A stretch of DNA of 64,000 bases from Choanephora cucurbitarum (Eukaryota; Mucoromycota; Mucoromycetes; Mucorales; Choanephoraceae). Below are positions 22,693 to 36,396 of this stretch, piece after piece. The DNA lies in assembly GCA_025331435.1 (NCBI GenBank), contig JAIWNI010000001.1, forward strand, positions 310,001 to 374,000. The letters run 5' to 3'. Made by a program: the position numbers and the translations under genes. The notes under the pieces are model-generated. The model ran no database searches, was not told the origin of the DNA, and saw nothing but the letters and a program-made list of their open reading frames with translations. Positions within the stretch are counted from its first letter, which is position 1; each line of letters begins with the position of its first letter.

Positions 22693-24457
22693 ATGGGCAT
22701 GATGACAAATTTTAAAACCTTTTTTCACAAAAAAAATTCTGAAAGCAGCCTTTCATTCAATAAAAATAAACATAACAGACAAACATCTTCAGCAAATACT
22801 TCCATGTCAGATTCAACATCAAATTCTAGCGTTCAAAGCATGGATGCAAGCTTAAGTTCAGCACTGGCCTCAAAGCAAGTAAACAGTGAAGCTGGTGGCT
22901 ATAACTATCAGTACAAAGATGGAAGAAGATACCATGCTCAAAAAGACGTCTCTTACTTGTTACCAAATGATGATGATGGTATGAAAAACAAAGCCCTTAG
23001 AGCATAACATGATTGAGCATCAGCTGTACAGACCATACGCTATGCTTTTCTCTTTTTTCTTTCTTTTTGTTTGTACTAAACTTGATTATGTCTCTCTTTC
23101 TTTCTTTTTCTCTCTCTCTCTCTCTCTCTCTCTTATTCTTCTTTTGTAGAGGTAGACCGTGTCCATCAACAGCACTGGATTCTTCGCCATGCCTTCCAAT
23201 GGTGAGTAGAGTTGTCTAGAATGACAAAACATAGAGAAAAAGAACGAGGAGGATGATGGGGGACGGGTATGAAAGAGAAGAATGGACCCAAGCGAATAAT
23301 AATAAAAAAAAAGACACCCACACACATATACCCACATACACTACTAGTGACAATCGAACTGTACTAACTCTACTTGTGCACTTGTCTTGTTCTGTATATC
23401 CTCCTTCTTGTCTTGCTTATGCGTACTCCTCTAACAGTAACTTTCATGCTCCTGTCGAAGACAAGCTCAAGGAAGGCATCACTGTTCTCGACTCTGGCTG
23501 CGGGCCTGCTACCTGGACTTTCGAGGTTGGTGAAGCCTACCCACAATCCAGGATCTACGGTGTAGATGCTTCTTGCGTGTTTCCCGAGAACGTAAAGCCG
23601 GCCAATGTAGAGTTTGCTATAGGCAACATTGCCAAGCACATACCTCACGAAGATTGTACTTTCGACTATGTGCACCAAAGACTACTTGTTGTTGGCCTTA
23701 CAAAGGATGACTGGACTAATGTAAGTTGACAACTAACTTGGTTGTCTCACCTAGCTAAACAGCAAACTCCGCTAACTTTAATTATAACAGGCTTTGCAAG
23801 AACACTTTCGAATCCTGAAGCCAGGTGGATATATTGAGTTAATTGAGGTAACGCCTTTTATCCTTCTCTCTTATTTATACACAAAAGAGTCTTGCTAAGT
23901 TCTTATTGTCGATCTTTTAGCCTGGTTTCAAGCAGTTGTTTACCGCTGGTCCGTGCCTTAACCTTTTATTGGACACCTGTAATTATTTGAAACATCCACA
24001 TAACTTTGATCTACAATTTTCAATTAACAAGTCGGTTTCTATTTTTACTTTTAATTTTTCCTAATAGTGAAGAAAAGTACAGCAAGTCGAGGCATAGAGC
24101 TCGAAATTGGCGAAGAACTTGAAGACCGAGTACGCAAGGCTGGTTTTGAAAACATCCATGTAAAGAAGCTTGAAATCCCTTTGAACCATGGTGGAAAGAT
24201 AGGCGACTTGCTTTGGTATGAATCAACAACTCAATACATCTATGCTTATTTGCTAACGCAATTTTAGGGATGACTACCGACATGCCTTCATGAATTTGAA
24301 GGGCAGTATGGCTAAAACGAATCCTGAATTCGAAGTAGAAAGCGCCTATGAAGCACACTTGAGCGAATGTGCCAAAGAGGCTCAAAGAAGCAAGGCTCAC
24401 TTGGAATGGTTTATTGTATATGCTCAAAAGCCTCTCTTAGCCACCTCTCAAGAATAG
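22693..24457 (+). CDS. SAM-dependent methyltransferase, copy 1
   Basis: Seven exons: 22693-22978, 23150-23201, 23438-23720, 23791-23847, 23921-23978, 24068-24215 and 24268-24457, joining to 357 aa. After a Ser/Asn-rich N-terminus come a short Tyr-rich box (GGYNYQYKDGRRYH), then EVDRVHQQHWILRHAFQ, methyltransferase motif I (VLDSGCGPATWTFEVG), the acidic end of strand 2 (IYGVDAS), FDYVHQRLL and the post-motif ILKPGGYIELIE. This layout is typical of a large fungal class I methyltransferase family of unknown substrate. Start alternatives are the Met codons at 22699 and 22702. Introns 1 and 2 (171 and 236 nt) are much longer than the rest and are shared almost unchanged with copy 2. Confidence 0.82.
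22880..23669 (+). repeat. Near-identical block shared with methyltransferase copy 2 (31813-32606)
   Basis: Direct repeat of about 790 bp from inside exon 1 to inside exon 3, including both long introns. By eye I count seven substitutions and one 4-nt length change in a TTTC run. Outside these borders the two genes are clearly diverged at both DNA and protein level. Confidence 0.9.
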
Positions 24458-27400
24458 CTTTCATTGAAAAGAAAGTACCTTGAATCTACACTAATAATCC
24501 GTTCTTCGAAATTGTTTATATAGAAGTTTAATTTGATTTCAATTTTTTTTTTTTACTTTTGCTGGTACTACACATGTGAGATATACATTTTGTATCCAGT
24601 TTTAGTTGCACAAATAGTGGACTACTTTAAAGCTTTTAACCGATAGACATCATTAAACTGTAAAAAAAAAAGTTTAATAAATTAGATTAATCGTTTAACC
24701 TTATAAATGATACATAGATTACTAACCATAAGGCAACGCTTTCAAGTCATTTGTCTCACCAACCATAGGCTTTTAGTTCGTCATATCGTGTATTCGCATA
24801 GTAATATGTGCACTCATAAGTAGATTGGTACAAGCGCAATATTACAACCTCATGCCACAGTCCCATTCAACAGGCCACTTGAATTTTCTTTACATTTCGA
24901 CAGTGGAAACGTCTTGTCTGTAGCAACCCGCCACACTCGTTCTTGATTTGAGGCCACCGCCTATTTTAGTTCTGTTTGTTTGAGTAAAAGTGTCAATCGT
25001 TCATTTTTAGCTCAGAGTAACTAAAACACAACTTTATTTCATTTTCTTTTTTTATGCTCTTGATTAGGCATAAACTTGCGATATAAATAAGATGTCATTC
25101 AGATGTAAAGGGTTAATATGTTTAGTCAGACATCAAGTGACAACAAACACAGTCCCTCCTTTGTAGACCGTTCGAATGAAAGGAAACAGTCGATCAATAC
25201 AATTACAACTCTTTGTTAGCAACTGCCCATTTAGTTCTACCTTGGCAATTCACTTGATAATGAACTCATCCAAAACGCGAATCAATTTTACCTATTTGTG
25301 AAACCAATATTCTTTTTATCGATACAAAAAAAAATGATTTTAAGCATTTGCTGTTGACCTGTTTATCATTTCAACTTTCTTTGCATTGCCTTCTTAAAAG
25401 GCGGTCAACTCTACTGCTACAATTGAAAGGACTTCGCATTGCGATAGCTCAACGAAGACCTGAACCAAGAAACTGTTGCCATAAAACAACCTAATTCAAC
25501 TTTATATATCTACAACTCTAACTTTACGAGAAAGGAAGCTACTGGATTTCTTCTACAAAAATCACAATAGCTCTAGAGCAAGGCTCAAGATGAGAAGCTC
25601 CTCAATCTTACTAGGAATTTTAGATAAAGGGATCAATTGAGTAATTCCAAATGACGAAGACAGAGTTTAGGCAACTTGGACACCCTCTTTCTCTTTTGTT
25701 TCGTTTTTTTTTTTGGTTTACCTCAAGAAGATTTCGAACAGAAAGGTGACCAAGAACTCATTTCTTTCGTGATTCATGATATCAGATATTTCTCTTGTCA
25801 ACCTCTTTCTGAAGGTTTCAGCTTAATCTATTAGTAGCAGAGCCAAGCAACTTGAAGAGTAAAAAAAATCACCTTCTCGAAGTAGAAGGTCAAGTAGCGA
25901 TATGAAGTTTAGAATTTTACTTAAGAAGAGGTCATGTACTTGGAGTGTAAATGAATGATCATATGAAAAGGATACCTGCCAAGCTTTTTATGACAGTAGC
26001 TAAAAGATAGGATGTATGGCAAGGTTCGTCTTTCCTTTCTCTTCATTCGTAACATGAATGATAGTTGTTATATTTTTGCCATCCATTATCATCGTTTTCT
26101 AGAGAAAAGTCTTTACAACGACAAACCACTTATCTCTAGATACAAAAAGAGAATCAGTTATTACGCATAAAACGCATAATATCAAGAAGGAATTTTACCA
26201 TATGATACTATCAGAAATTTTGTGACTAAGCATGAGAGCTATCATTGCAACCTAAAGCTTTTATCAGCGTATTCAAAGTGATACACTTCACGTACTAATT
26301 TCTGTGGTGCAAAATCTAAAAAAACAGACATACAGAAAGCAGGACTCCAATCCGATCATCATAATAGACCTTGATTGACACAAACAATCGAAAAAAAATT
26401 GTTTGTTGCATGTTTCTTTGATTCAGGGTGGAGTGGTATTGTCTTTGTTGGGTGACGTAGGTTTGATATTGTTTTATTGATCCTTGGTGCCCAAGACATC
26501 CAAATAAGAAAATGTGTGAAAGACTCTCACACTTTTTGCTTTTCATTGTTCAACTAGTCTATAGTGCTAACGCTATCTGTAAGCAATCATAGAGTTTTGT
26601 CATTATGAAGTAGTTTCACAATTGTTTGTCTTATAATGACTTGAGTAATTAATTGTCATGTATGAGTAAGAAAATTGGTTTATTAGCTAAAATAATCGAA
26701 CCAGTGATATTCTCTTACACATTACTATCGAGTTACAAAAAAAAAAAAACTTTCTCGATCATCTCTTAGCTAAAAAAGCACACATACCATCTTGCTTTTC
26801 TAAAGTTTCTTTGCTTAAATCAACGTAAGCCAAAAGCACTGGATTAACGTGTTACAAGTTATAAACTTTCACCTATATCGCAAATCAAAATGTGTATCAC
26901 TATTTTAGGTCTTACATGTCATATTGTGCCTCAATTACTGTAAGAATATTGATTGTGTAAGCAAACATGTAATCCCTAAAAGGATACACAAACTTCATTT
27001 TTAACTTTGAATTTTCTTACAACGAAGAGGACACTTACTAAGTTCGTATCACGCCTGAAGCATTTTTCGTTGTTGTATGTCTCTTCTTTTATGGATTTTG
27101 CCTCCTCCTCCCCACTTGTTTTAAAAGAAAAAAAAGAGTTAGACAAAGGCACTAAGATGCTCATTAACAGGAATTAGAATGATCGATTTGAGTGCAATAT
27201 TTACAAGCATACCACAGATATATCAAATGTATCTAATTCAATACGAAACACAAACATAGCTCTTATGGCATATTTACTGCAGAGATAATATCGCTACAAC
27301 ACTGTTATGAATAAGCTAAAAGCAATACTTTACATTTTTTGATGATCAAAAGTTCATATCTCTTTAACTATACCCAGCTCAAAAAATGACACAAAGAGAC

Positions 27401-28652
27401 ATTGAATCTTTTGTGTTTTCTTAGTATTAGTCCATAATCTTTTCTTTTCAACCAAACATTAGCTGCTTGTTCAACGATTTGCTTAATGCGATTGAGAACA
27501 ATCAAAATAGTTAGTCATATCAAGTAAATATCACGTTTCGTTCTAATGGTTGAACCCATATTATGACACATTCTATACTCCTTTGTGAAGCCATTATCAA
27601 TCTTCTTACTCGAGTCTAAGTATCATTTCAATCGATACATCACGATTTACTACTTCTTTGTAATTTGGACTAAATCCGAATATACATCATGCTTATAGAG
27701 CAAGTTAGCCACTAATATATTGACATATGAAGCAACTCGCTTGAAACCGAAGAGCCTAGACTTTTCTTCTCTTCTTGTTGTTCCATTCCTTTCAGTAGTA
27801 TATGGCTTGGTTCAGTTCAAACTTACTTTATAGCCACATTTTGCAACTGAAAAAAAAACTATTGATTTCAATCACTAACCTTAAAGTAATAAATCAAAAA
27901 AAAAAAAGGTTTCAGTTAAAGTTAACCAAAACTCAAACTATATGTCTGTTCGAATTTAGAGTTCTGCGCAGATATTCTGAACAAGTTAAAATGAAAAAAG
28001 AAAAAAGAATGGCACAGAGATCATGCTACTACTGCAGTACAAGACTCTTAACCGTTGTAGCTATTAAAACACTGTTAACTAGCTGGATACATTATGATTA
28101 CCAGGAAGTAAAAACCGACTCCTCAGCAATAAAGAGCTCCAAAAGCTAACAGATAAGTTGTGAATGAAGAGCCATGATCCGAAAATCGGTGCAACTTTCT
28201 TGTGCATCTGTTTAGTTACCTATGCTATCACATGTTTTGCATCTCACATGATACTATACAAAATGGATGGCACTCATATCGTTTATTTATATTATTATAG
28301 CCTTGTCTTACTATATCTGTACAACTTGTTTTTTTGAGTAATAAGGCGATTGACTTTCATCTCCAGAGAACAAAACTTGTCCAAAAGTGTAGGACAAGTT
28401 TGATTAGCTTATAATTAAAGCTTAGTATGAAGAACATACATTACAAGCTATTCAAAAGGTATGATCGTCATTTTGCCCACATAGTGAAGTAAGACGCGCC
28501 ACTAAACTAGAATGTCAAATATGCACATGTACGGTAGTACAGAACGGCTTAGGAAATAGAGGAAATAGAAAGAAAAAAAAATATCAAGAGCGAAAACACA
28601 ACAATTCTACCAAAGACATTATGCGTTATTATACTTAAATTGTCTATCTATC

Positions 28653-28655
<3 letters not shown>

Positions 28656-28683
<28 letters not shown>
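28656..28683. repeat. (AT)n microsatellite
   Basis: Fourteen AT units in a row without interruption. Confidence 0.95.
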
Positions 28684-28687
<4 letters not shown>

Positions 28688-29191
28688 ACCATTGAGCGAC
28701 AAAGAGAAGTAAGTTTATCGCTTGCAAAATGCCGGTAGATGATTCTAAGAAGAAGAGGAGGCTGATTTGGCAAATCAGAAATAAGAAGTTCACTGTCCCA
28801 GTTGTATTCGAGCTGCTTCATTTTATCTCACTTAACAAACTGAAAGAGAGAAACAATAGGCAGCTAAAATTGCTCAATAGTCAAAGCAATAGGATTGGCA
28901 GCCTTAGTATTCTTGTCTATTCCAAGAACTGACTTCCAGTTAATTCCCAAAATTTTAAGTATCATTGATGTTTCTTTGAAAAATAATCTGGTGATTATAA
29001 AAAAAAAATCGGAATTGTACAATAACGAAGAGGAAACAAGGGTACTTGTTTCGTCAGATTCATAGTTCCACAAGACAGAACAAAGAAGAGTGCCACACAT
29101 CCAATTCAAAAGCGGAGAAGTAGTATGACGCTTGGAAGCTCTACAATTACAAAACAACAGTGACTTCAAGGTAACATTCTTCAAAACATAT

Positions 29192-30070
29192 CAAATTTGC
29201 AAATGCCCTGAGTAGATAAGCAGCTTGGCTTCAGTTCACAAAGCGTTTTTTACTAATCACATCGATCATTCTATGGGTCTTCCAAAAATGAAGATCCTTG
29301 ATATTCATTTCAGAAGCTATGACCAGCTCGGTTCTAGCTGTTTGCGAAATTGCCGGTTTCAAACTGACTTGACAAAACCAAAGTAACAATAGCTTATGTG
29401 TAACTTCAATTTTGAATATGTTTCAGTAGACACTTGAGAAATCGCGATAAGCTGGCGAAGAAATTTTTTTTTCGAGATGTTCGTACTTTTATTCTCTGAA
29501 ACACTATGTTCATTTAAATTCTTCGCCTTGCGATTTTTTTCTTCCTTCTGACTTTACATAATAATGCTCATAAGGATATCACTATAGGCAACTGGTCGTC
29601 ATCTGTGACTTGTGAAAATTACCATCTTTCCCCTTTTGGCTTTGCCAATACAATGATTATTCTAGGTTTTGATAGCGAACTTGAAGTCTATATTGGTAAA
29701 AATCGTGATATCTTCTTTAGTACTCTAGACCAAGTCAACTCTATGTCTTATATGAGTGTTCTCATGCCTACAGTGTTTCCATACCAAACTTCTTTGTAGT
29801 GCAAAGTGTTGATCGTGGAGTTTAAACAGCTCGCTCAATATTCTTTTTTCGGATTTGATGAAGCTTGGTAAGCATTTAAAATCGACTTTAGATACCTGAC
29901 GTTATTGAACTAAAAACGAACGGCATTCAGTATGAGAGCAGTAACTCATATACTAATACTGCAGATATTAGTTTCCTACAAGGCTTATAGAATACTCAAT
30001 ATGACTATTACAAAACGCTTTGTGAACTGAAGCTAAGTTACTTATTTACTCAGGGCACTTGCAAATTTAA
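29192..30070. repeat. Inverted repeat pair (arms 29192-29250 and 30010-30070)
   Basis: The left arm contains GGCTTCAGTTCACAAAGCGT and the reverse complement of the right arm contains AGCTTCAGTTCACAAAGCGT. Both also share CAAATTTGCAA and GCCCTGAGTA in the same order. Arms of about 60 bp are some 85% alike, and weaker similarity extends on both sides. Spacing is about 760 bp. This is either one fold-back element or two inverted copies of the same dispersed repeat. Confidence 0.75.
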
Positions 30071-31637
30071 CATGCTTTGGAAGATGTTGCTGTCGGAGTC
30101 GCTTCAAAATCTCGAGGTTACTCTTCTTCCCTTGTTTGCACTATTTTCTTTTCTTACCTTCTTCATCTGCTTTCGCTAAGCTATAAGCTTACCTCCCAAG
30201 ATAAATTAATAACAATTCAAATGTCAGAAATTGGCATTAAATAAGACTCATTGGCTTGAGAAACTACTAAGCAGCCATTAAGAGGTTTGGACTGAATGAA
30301 GCTCAAGACCTTCAAATGAAGACTCCAAAATAACGTGAAGACCGCAAGGATATTAGCTGATGCAAGATGCTTTTTTTAGATTAAATTCTCTTTGTATATT
30401 ACTCTTTCTAGCAAGCCAGAGCTGCTCAATGGAGTCATGTTTGAGGGAGGAGAAAAAAGTCAATTAATAGCAAAAGGATACTTGCTTTTCAATGGTTGCC
30501 CTGACTATTGAACAAGATTTTATCAAGTCTTTTGATGGAGATTATGCTTGATATGGAAACGAATTTTTCTCTAGTAGCATTTGTCTAGAGAGAAGATCCA
30601 TAAATCATAGATGAAACGCTATTAATTATCTGAAATCGGCTGCTGGCGATGAATTTCAGTTATTGCATTCTTTTTTAGTTTCTTTGAGCATAAGAGCTCT
30701 TGACTGACTAATCAACTTCAAAAAAAAAAAAGAGTGTGTCGGAATTCTACTTTCCTCTACTCTGTAGAGTGCTTGATTCTAACCTCAGGATCAAAAAGTA
30801 CAACTCTAACACTATTTCTAATACGAACATCAATTAAGTTTTGATTGTGTTTAATACACGAGTTACTCTTTCAATTTCCTTTTTACCCAATTTTTTATTT
30901 GAGTCTCCCTTTCTTTTTTTTTTTTTTCATATTAACCAACACGTATATAGGCACTGTATCACAGAAGGTTTTTCTTTCTTTGACTTGTATCAATTCTTAT
31001 TCTCAACAAGATGGTATAGAGTTTTTTTTTAATAAGCAAATTCTTATTAGAATGCTAGGTATTTCGACATTTGAACATCATTTTCCCTGACTTGGGCGAC
31101 ACTCTGAATTTTTGGTGCGACATCATCTTGAAAGAAGATGTATTGTTCAATTCGATCTGTATTTGGTAATCCAAACCCACCTACTGAGATCGTTTGTCGG
31201 CATCGACTTTTTCCCGTGTAACTTCGGTTATGAGTAAAGAAGTGCGTTACACGATTTGGAGCCATAAAGACCAATTTCGTCTTGTACCTACCCAACTGCT
31301 TGTGCTATAAAAACCCTGAACTTTGTCGTGTTATTTTATCCATCTTCTTGGAATCTAAGAATCGTTCTCGGCCATCATACAATTCTCTTTTTGACAAACA
31401 TTAAATAGAAAACAAACTGAATCTTTAGAGAGTGTTCTATTGAATTCTTTTGAGATCATAAGAATAATTATTCTATTGACTTTTGGATATAGCAGAAGAG
31501 AACTTAAATAAAATCGTGTAACGTCTTTTTTTTTTAAAACTATAAGTACCAAAAAGAGCTTTTTTTTTGGTTATCTCAATACACTGATTGTCTTTCCTTC
31601 TTCTTTCTATTTTATTCTTTTACTTCTGAGTTATATT

Positions 31638-33385
31638 ATGGGCGTTTTTGCAATCATTAAAACGGTTTTTCAGGGCAAAGAAAACAGAAGAGCCTCCTCG
31701 AACAGTACCAGTAAAAATTCGTCTATATCTGTAGGAAACTACACAACCAACACACAAATCAGTAGCAGGAGCACGGGCAGTTATACAGATCAAATTCTTA
31801 CAGCAAAACAAATAAACAGTGAAGCTGGTGGCTATAACTATCAGTACAAAGATGGAAGAAGATACCATGCTCAAAAAGACGTCTCCTATTTGTTACCAAA
31901 TGATGATGATGGTATGAAAAACAAAGCCCTTAGAACATAACATGATTGAGCATCAGCTGTACAGACCATACGCTATGCTTTTCTCTTTTTTCTTTCTTTT
32001 TGTTTGTACTAAACTTGATTATGTCTCTCTTTCTTTCTTTCTTTTTCTCTCTCTCTCTCTCTCTCTCTCTTATTCTTCTTTTGTAGAGGTAGACCGTGTC
32101 CATCAACAGCACTGGATTCTTCGCCATGCCTTCCAATGGTGAGTAGAGTTGTCTAGAATGACAAAACATAGAGAAAAAAAACGAGGAGGATGATGGGGGA
32201 TGGGTATGAAAGAGAAGAATAGACCCAAGCGAATAATAATAAAAAAAAAGACACCCACACACATACACCCACATACACTACTAGTGACAATCGAACTGTA
32301 CTAACTCTACTTGTGCACTTGTCTTGTTCTGTATATCCTCCTTCTTGTCTTGCTTATGCGTACTCCTCTAACAGTAACTTTCATGCTCCTGTCGAAGACA
32401 AGCTCAAGGAAGGCATCACTGTTCTCGACTCTGGCTGCGGGCCTGCTACCTGGACTTTCGAGGTTGGTGAAGCCTACCCACAATCCAGGATCTACGGTGT
32501 AGATGCTTCTTGCGTGTTTCCCGAGAACGTAAAGCCGGCCAATGTAGAGTTTGCTATAGGCAACATTGCCAAGCACATACCTCACGAAGATTGTACTTTC
32601 GACTATATACATCAACGTTTACTCATTATGGGTCTAACTGATGAAGATTGGAAGAATGTATGTAGGAACACTCTCTCTAATTTTTTTCTCTAACTCATTC
32701 CTTTTTTTTTATATAAATTCTAGGCCCTGAAAGAGCATTATAGAGTATTGAAGCCGGGAGGCTATATTGAATCAGTTGAAGTAGGTATCACAGTACAATT
32801 TAGTTCTTTATTTCGTACCTTAAAAAAAAAAAGCCTGTTATCGTACATGACGGCCATAACTGATTTATCTTCTGAATAGGTCAATTTCAATAACATGGAA
32901 ACGGCTGGACCCTATACAGACAAGATACACAAAGCTTGTATGCATCAGCTTGCTGAGAACATTATTTGTGATACCTTATCCTAACTTTTTTTTTTTATAG
33001 TTAAAATAGTGACAGAACGCCGCGGGGTAGTTTTAAATATTGCTCAAGAGCTCAAAGATAGATTTACTCAAGCAGGTTTTGAGAACATTGTTCAAAAAAT
33101 AGTTGGCGTTCCATTTAATCATAGTGGAAAGATTGGTCAATTGATGTGGTAAGAAAAGACTGTTTTTTTTTTCCATGTTGCCTGTTGCTTAACTCTTTTT
33201 TTACATTTAGGGACGACTTTCGAGAACTCTGTTCTTCTATTCGACCTGCACTGATTGGTGCTAATCCTGATCTTCAAGGCGAAGGTGTTTTTGATCACTG
33301 TCTAAGTGAATGTGGTAGAGAGGCCACTGAATTCAAAACCTATGTTGAATTTTATATCGTCTATGGACAAAAACCAAGCTTATAA
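31638..33385 (+). CDS. SAM-dependent methyltransferase, copy 2
   Basis: Seven exons: 31638-31911, 32087-32138, 32375-32657, 32724-32780, 32880-32937, 33001-33148 and 33211-33385, giving 348 aa. Intron positions and phases are the same as in copy 1. The middle (GGYNYQYKDG to TFDYIHQRLL) is almost identical to copy 1. The N-terminus (MGVFAIIKTVFQGKENRRAS) and the half after motif I (ALKEHYRVLKPGGYIESVEV, then VVLNIAQELKDRFTQAGFEN) are strongly diverged. The family is class I SAM-dependent methyltransferase, substrate unknown. Both copies keep all splice sites and have no in-frame stops, so both look functional. Confidence 0.82.
31813..32606 (+). repeat. Near-identical block shared with methyltransferase copy 1 (22880-23669)
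   Basis: Second member of the direct repeat described at 22880. It differs by seven substitutions and one additional TTTC unit in intron 1. Confidence 0.9.
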
Positions 33386-34094
33386 AGGCTTCTATTACGT
33401 AACCATTTTTTTTTGCACTCAATCTATATATTCTTTGGTTTGTGAAACCTCATTCTATATTTTGTGAAAAGATAGAAAATAAATCATGCTAGTAATTCTT
33501 AATATAAAAGGGCGTATAGGTCTACGGGTAATAGAAAAAAAAAAGATTGTTTAAAGTTACAAAGTCAATGTGTTACTGTTTATTTTTTTTTCTCATAAAA
33601 AAAAAAAAGAAACTAATCCAAATAGTTCAGAATATGATGGCCCTAACTAACCAACATAATCATTGATTTCCCGTTCGGTGCATTGACCAGGTGTTTTGTA
33701 GATCGCTTGGACTCTGTTGTTCTCAAATGCTCATCTGATAGTGATTGTACTACATCTGTTTCATATTGCACACAAAATTTAGTCGGTGCGATGGCTCTAG
33801 ATGATAGACTTACTCGGAAAGGGTTCATAAAGTCATCGAAAGGAAAGAGGGTACATGTTGTCTGTTATTGCCTATGTTGACTGGTGTCTATTTGCCATCA
33901 TGCTCTTTTTTTTTTTTACAACAGTTGCTTTATTTAAGAGTAGCTCATATGCTTGAGACATGTTACTCTTATAGTGAACATACTTTTTAAATCGAATGGT
34001 ATTTTAGCACTTGAAGCGATTTTTAGGGCACTCTTATAATAGGCATACTCTTTACTCAAACACGCTTAAATCGAATGTTTACATTATATAGATA

Positions 34095-34270
34095 CAGTCA
34101 TACCCCGATTTAAGAGGCGGAATACAGAGAGGAAACAATTTTGATTTAGGGAACAGTCTTGAGGGGAGCTGAAGTTCGGTCAATGCTGAACATTCTCTGT
34201 TTTGTTGCTTTGAGAAATAGGGAATGGTGTTGAGGGAACCAAGGCTGTTCCTTAAATCGGGAGATGGCTG
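34095..34270. mobile_element. Pogo/Tigger-like MITE, copy A (176 bp)
   Basis: Terminal inverted repeats begin CAGTCATACCCCGATTTAAG on the left and, read from the right end, CAGCCATCTCCCGATTTAAG. TA flanks both ends (34093-34094, 34271-34272), the target duplication of Tc1/mariner-pogo elements. The interior matches copy B at 46288 in reverse orientation (for example GAGGGAACC and GAGAAATAGGGAA). It has no coding capacity. Confidence 0.8.
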
Positions 34271-34773
34271 TATAGGATAGATTCAACCCTATCAAAAGCC
34301 GAGTACTATCTATCGATGTTCAGAAGAAGCCTAGGTTCGACTTTGTAGGTAATTTAATCACGTCCTAGAAAAAAAAAGAGGGGGGGGGGGACCTTGTAAA
34401 AAAAAAGTCCATTCTAGTATCAGATTCGAAAGGCTTAAATTTATGCAGACACAATATAAGCCAAGGAAAAATAAAAACTCAGGTCCAAAGGATAAAGTCA
34501 ATGTGAAATCACATTCTAAAGTTAGTGAACTAACGCATTTCGTTCCGAATAGTAGGCGGTTATTATTCAGAAAGCATGGGGTATAGTTGTTGCTAGACCA
34601 AGCCAGTCTTTACACCCCCTCTCTAGTTGATTGGTAAAAGCCATTTCTCTTGAAGTTCTTTGGTACTATGCTCATACAATCTTAAAATTGGCCTCCATTC
34701 TTTTATCATGCTGCAATCTAAAGTATATGAAATCGATGGTTTTGACTTTTAATTTTAAAAATCCAGCTTTTTC

Positions 34774-34802
34774 ATTGGCTAAAGCAAAAACCAAATGACG
34801 TC
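34774..34802. promoter_or_regulatory. Candidate TPI promoter elements
   Basis: An inverted CCAAT box (ATTGG, 34774-34778) and a CRE-like TGACGTC (34796-34802) lie 96-124 bp upstream of the TPI start, followed by T/A-rich tracts. Sites were read by eye only. Confidence 0.3.
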
Positions 34803-34897
34803 CCCTATTCACTTTTTAGAAACAATTAAACGCGAAAAAAAAAAGTTTCTTTTTGCTTTTTTTTTATTTTACTTTTCATAACAAATTATAATACAAA

Positions 34898-35763
<866 letters not shown>

Positions 35764-36396
35764 GCTTAACAACTCTTTTTTTTTCTGTAAACATACGTTG
35801 TTTTTCTGTACATTCATAATAAATTTTTTTTTGAACTATTAAAGTTCACTGATCCGAAAACTGATTGCATGAAACATTATCAAATGAATTGGCTCAGAGT
35901 AAAGATAAATATGCATATTCAGAAGCCATTCTTACTTAACTAAGATTCTCTCTCTTTTAATTAAAATAGGCCAATTAAGTTGTCATGTTGATTAAAAGTG
36001 TGTAGTGCTCCTTTGTTTACTAACAAGACAATTCATACTCTATTGTTGTGCTCTCCCTGATATATAAAATAACAGTGTTTCATTGATAATTAGTGCCTTG
36101 GAATGTCCTGTCTACATGATAGTAATTGACAGTATAGCATTTCACTTAATCTTGAGAAAATAAAGAGGGAGAGCTATCTCTGCCTATAAGTTGGTTTAAT
36201 ACATCAAACTATACGTCAATGTAGGCACCTTGGAAACGAATGACAGTTTATGTTATCTCTTTAGGGTAATCTATTTCTGGAAATGATATATTTATATGTA
36301 GCAGTACATTTCTATATTTAACACCCTACTCTTTATTTTTTTTATTTTATTTCATTTTCTTTCTTTCTGTTTTGTAAAAATAACTTTCCCATAGCG
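35764..36396. other. Intergenic between TPI and the unknown gene at 36397
   Basis: Contains the TPI 3' region and about 0.5 kb of AT-rich DNA ending in a T-rich tract just before the next start. Nothing else seen. Confidence 0.5.

Larger units (their letters stand above)
24458..31637. other. Long gene-poor region between the two methyltransferase genes
   Basis: 7.2 kb without an intact gene. Contents I can support: an (AT)n microsatellite at 28656-28683 and a diverged inverted repeat at 29192-30070. Several open frames of 60-115 codons (for example 27802-28149 +, 29605-29799 +, 31295-31047 -) have no recognisable domain or conserved motif. Base runs and short frames suggest old mobile-element debris. 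Confidence 0.45.
33386..34897. other. Intergenic with a MITE and dispersed motif copies
   Basis: 1.5 kb between methyltransferase copy 2 and TPI. It holds two copies of the CTCTTATA...CTTAAATCGA-type motif (33965-34000, 34030-34078), a pogo-like MITE at 34095-34270, an 11-G run at 34380-34390 and the TPI promoter. No gene recognised; the 65-codon frame at 33683-33880 has no domain. Confidence 0.5.

Noticed and set aside
31047..31295. 82-codon minus-strand frame upstream of methyltransferase copy 2
   Set aside because: Looks moderately protein-like, but I could find no domain, intron support or partner exon.
31930..32274. Minus-strand 114-codon frame with RERERERE tract
   Set aside because: It is the reverse of the CT-rich intron 1 and intron 2 of the methyltransferase gene; the same frame appears antisense in copy 1.
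34380..34390. Poly-G run as a G-quadruplex element
   Set aside because: A single run of 11 G without further G-tracts on the same strand cannot form a usual intramolecular quadruplex; more likely a slippage tract.
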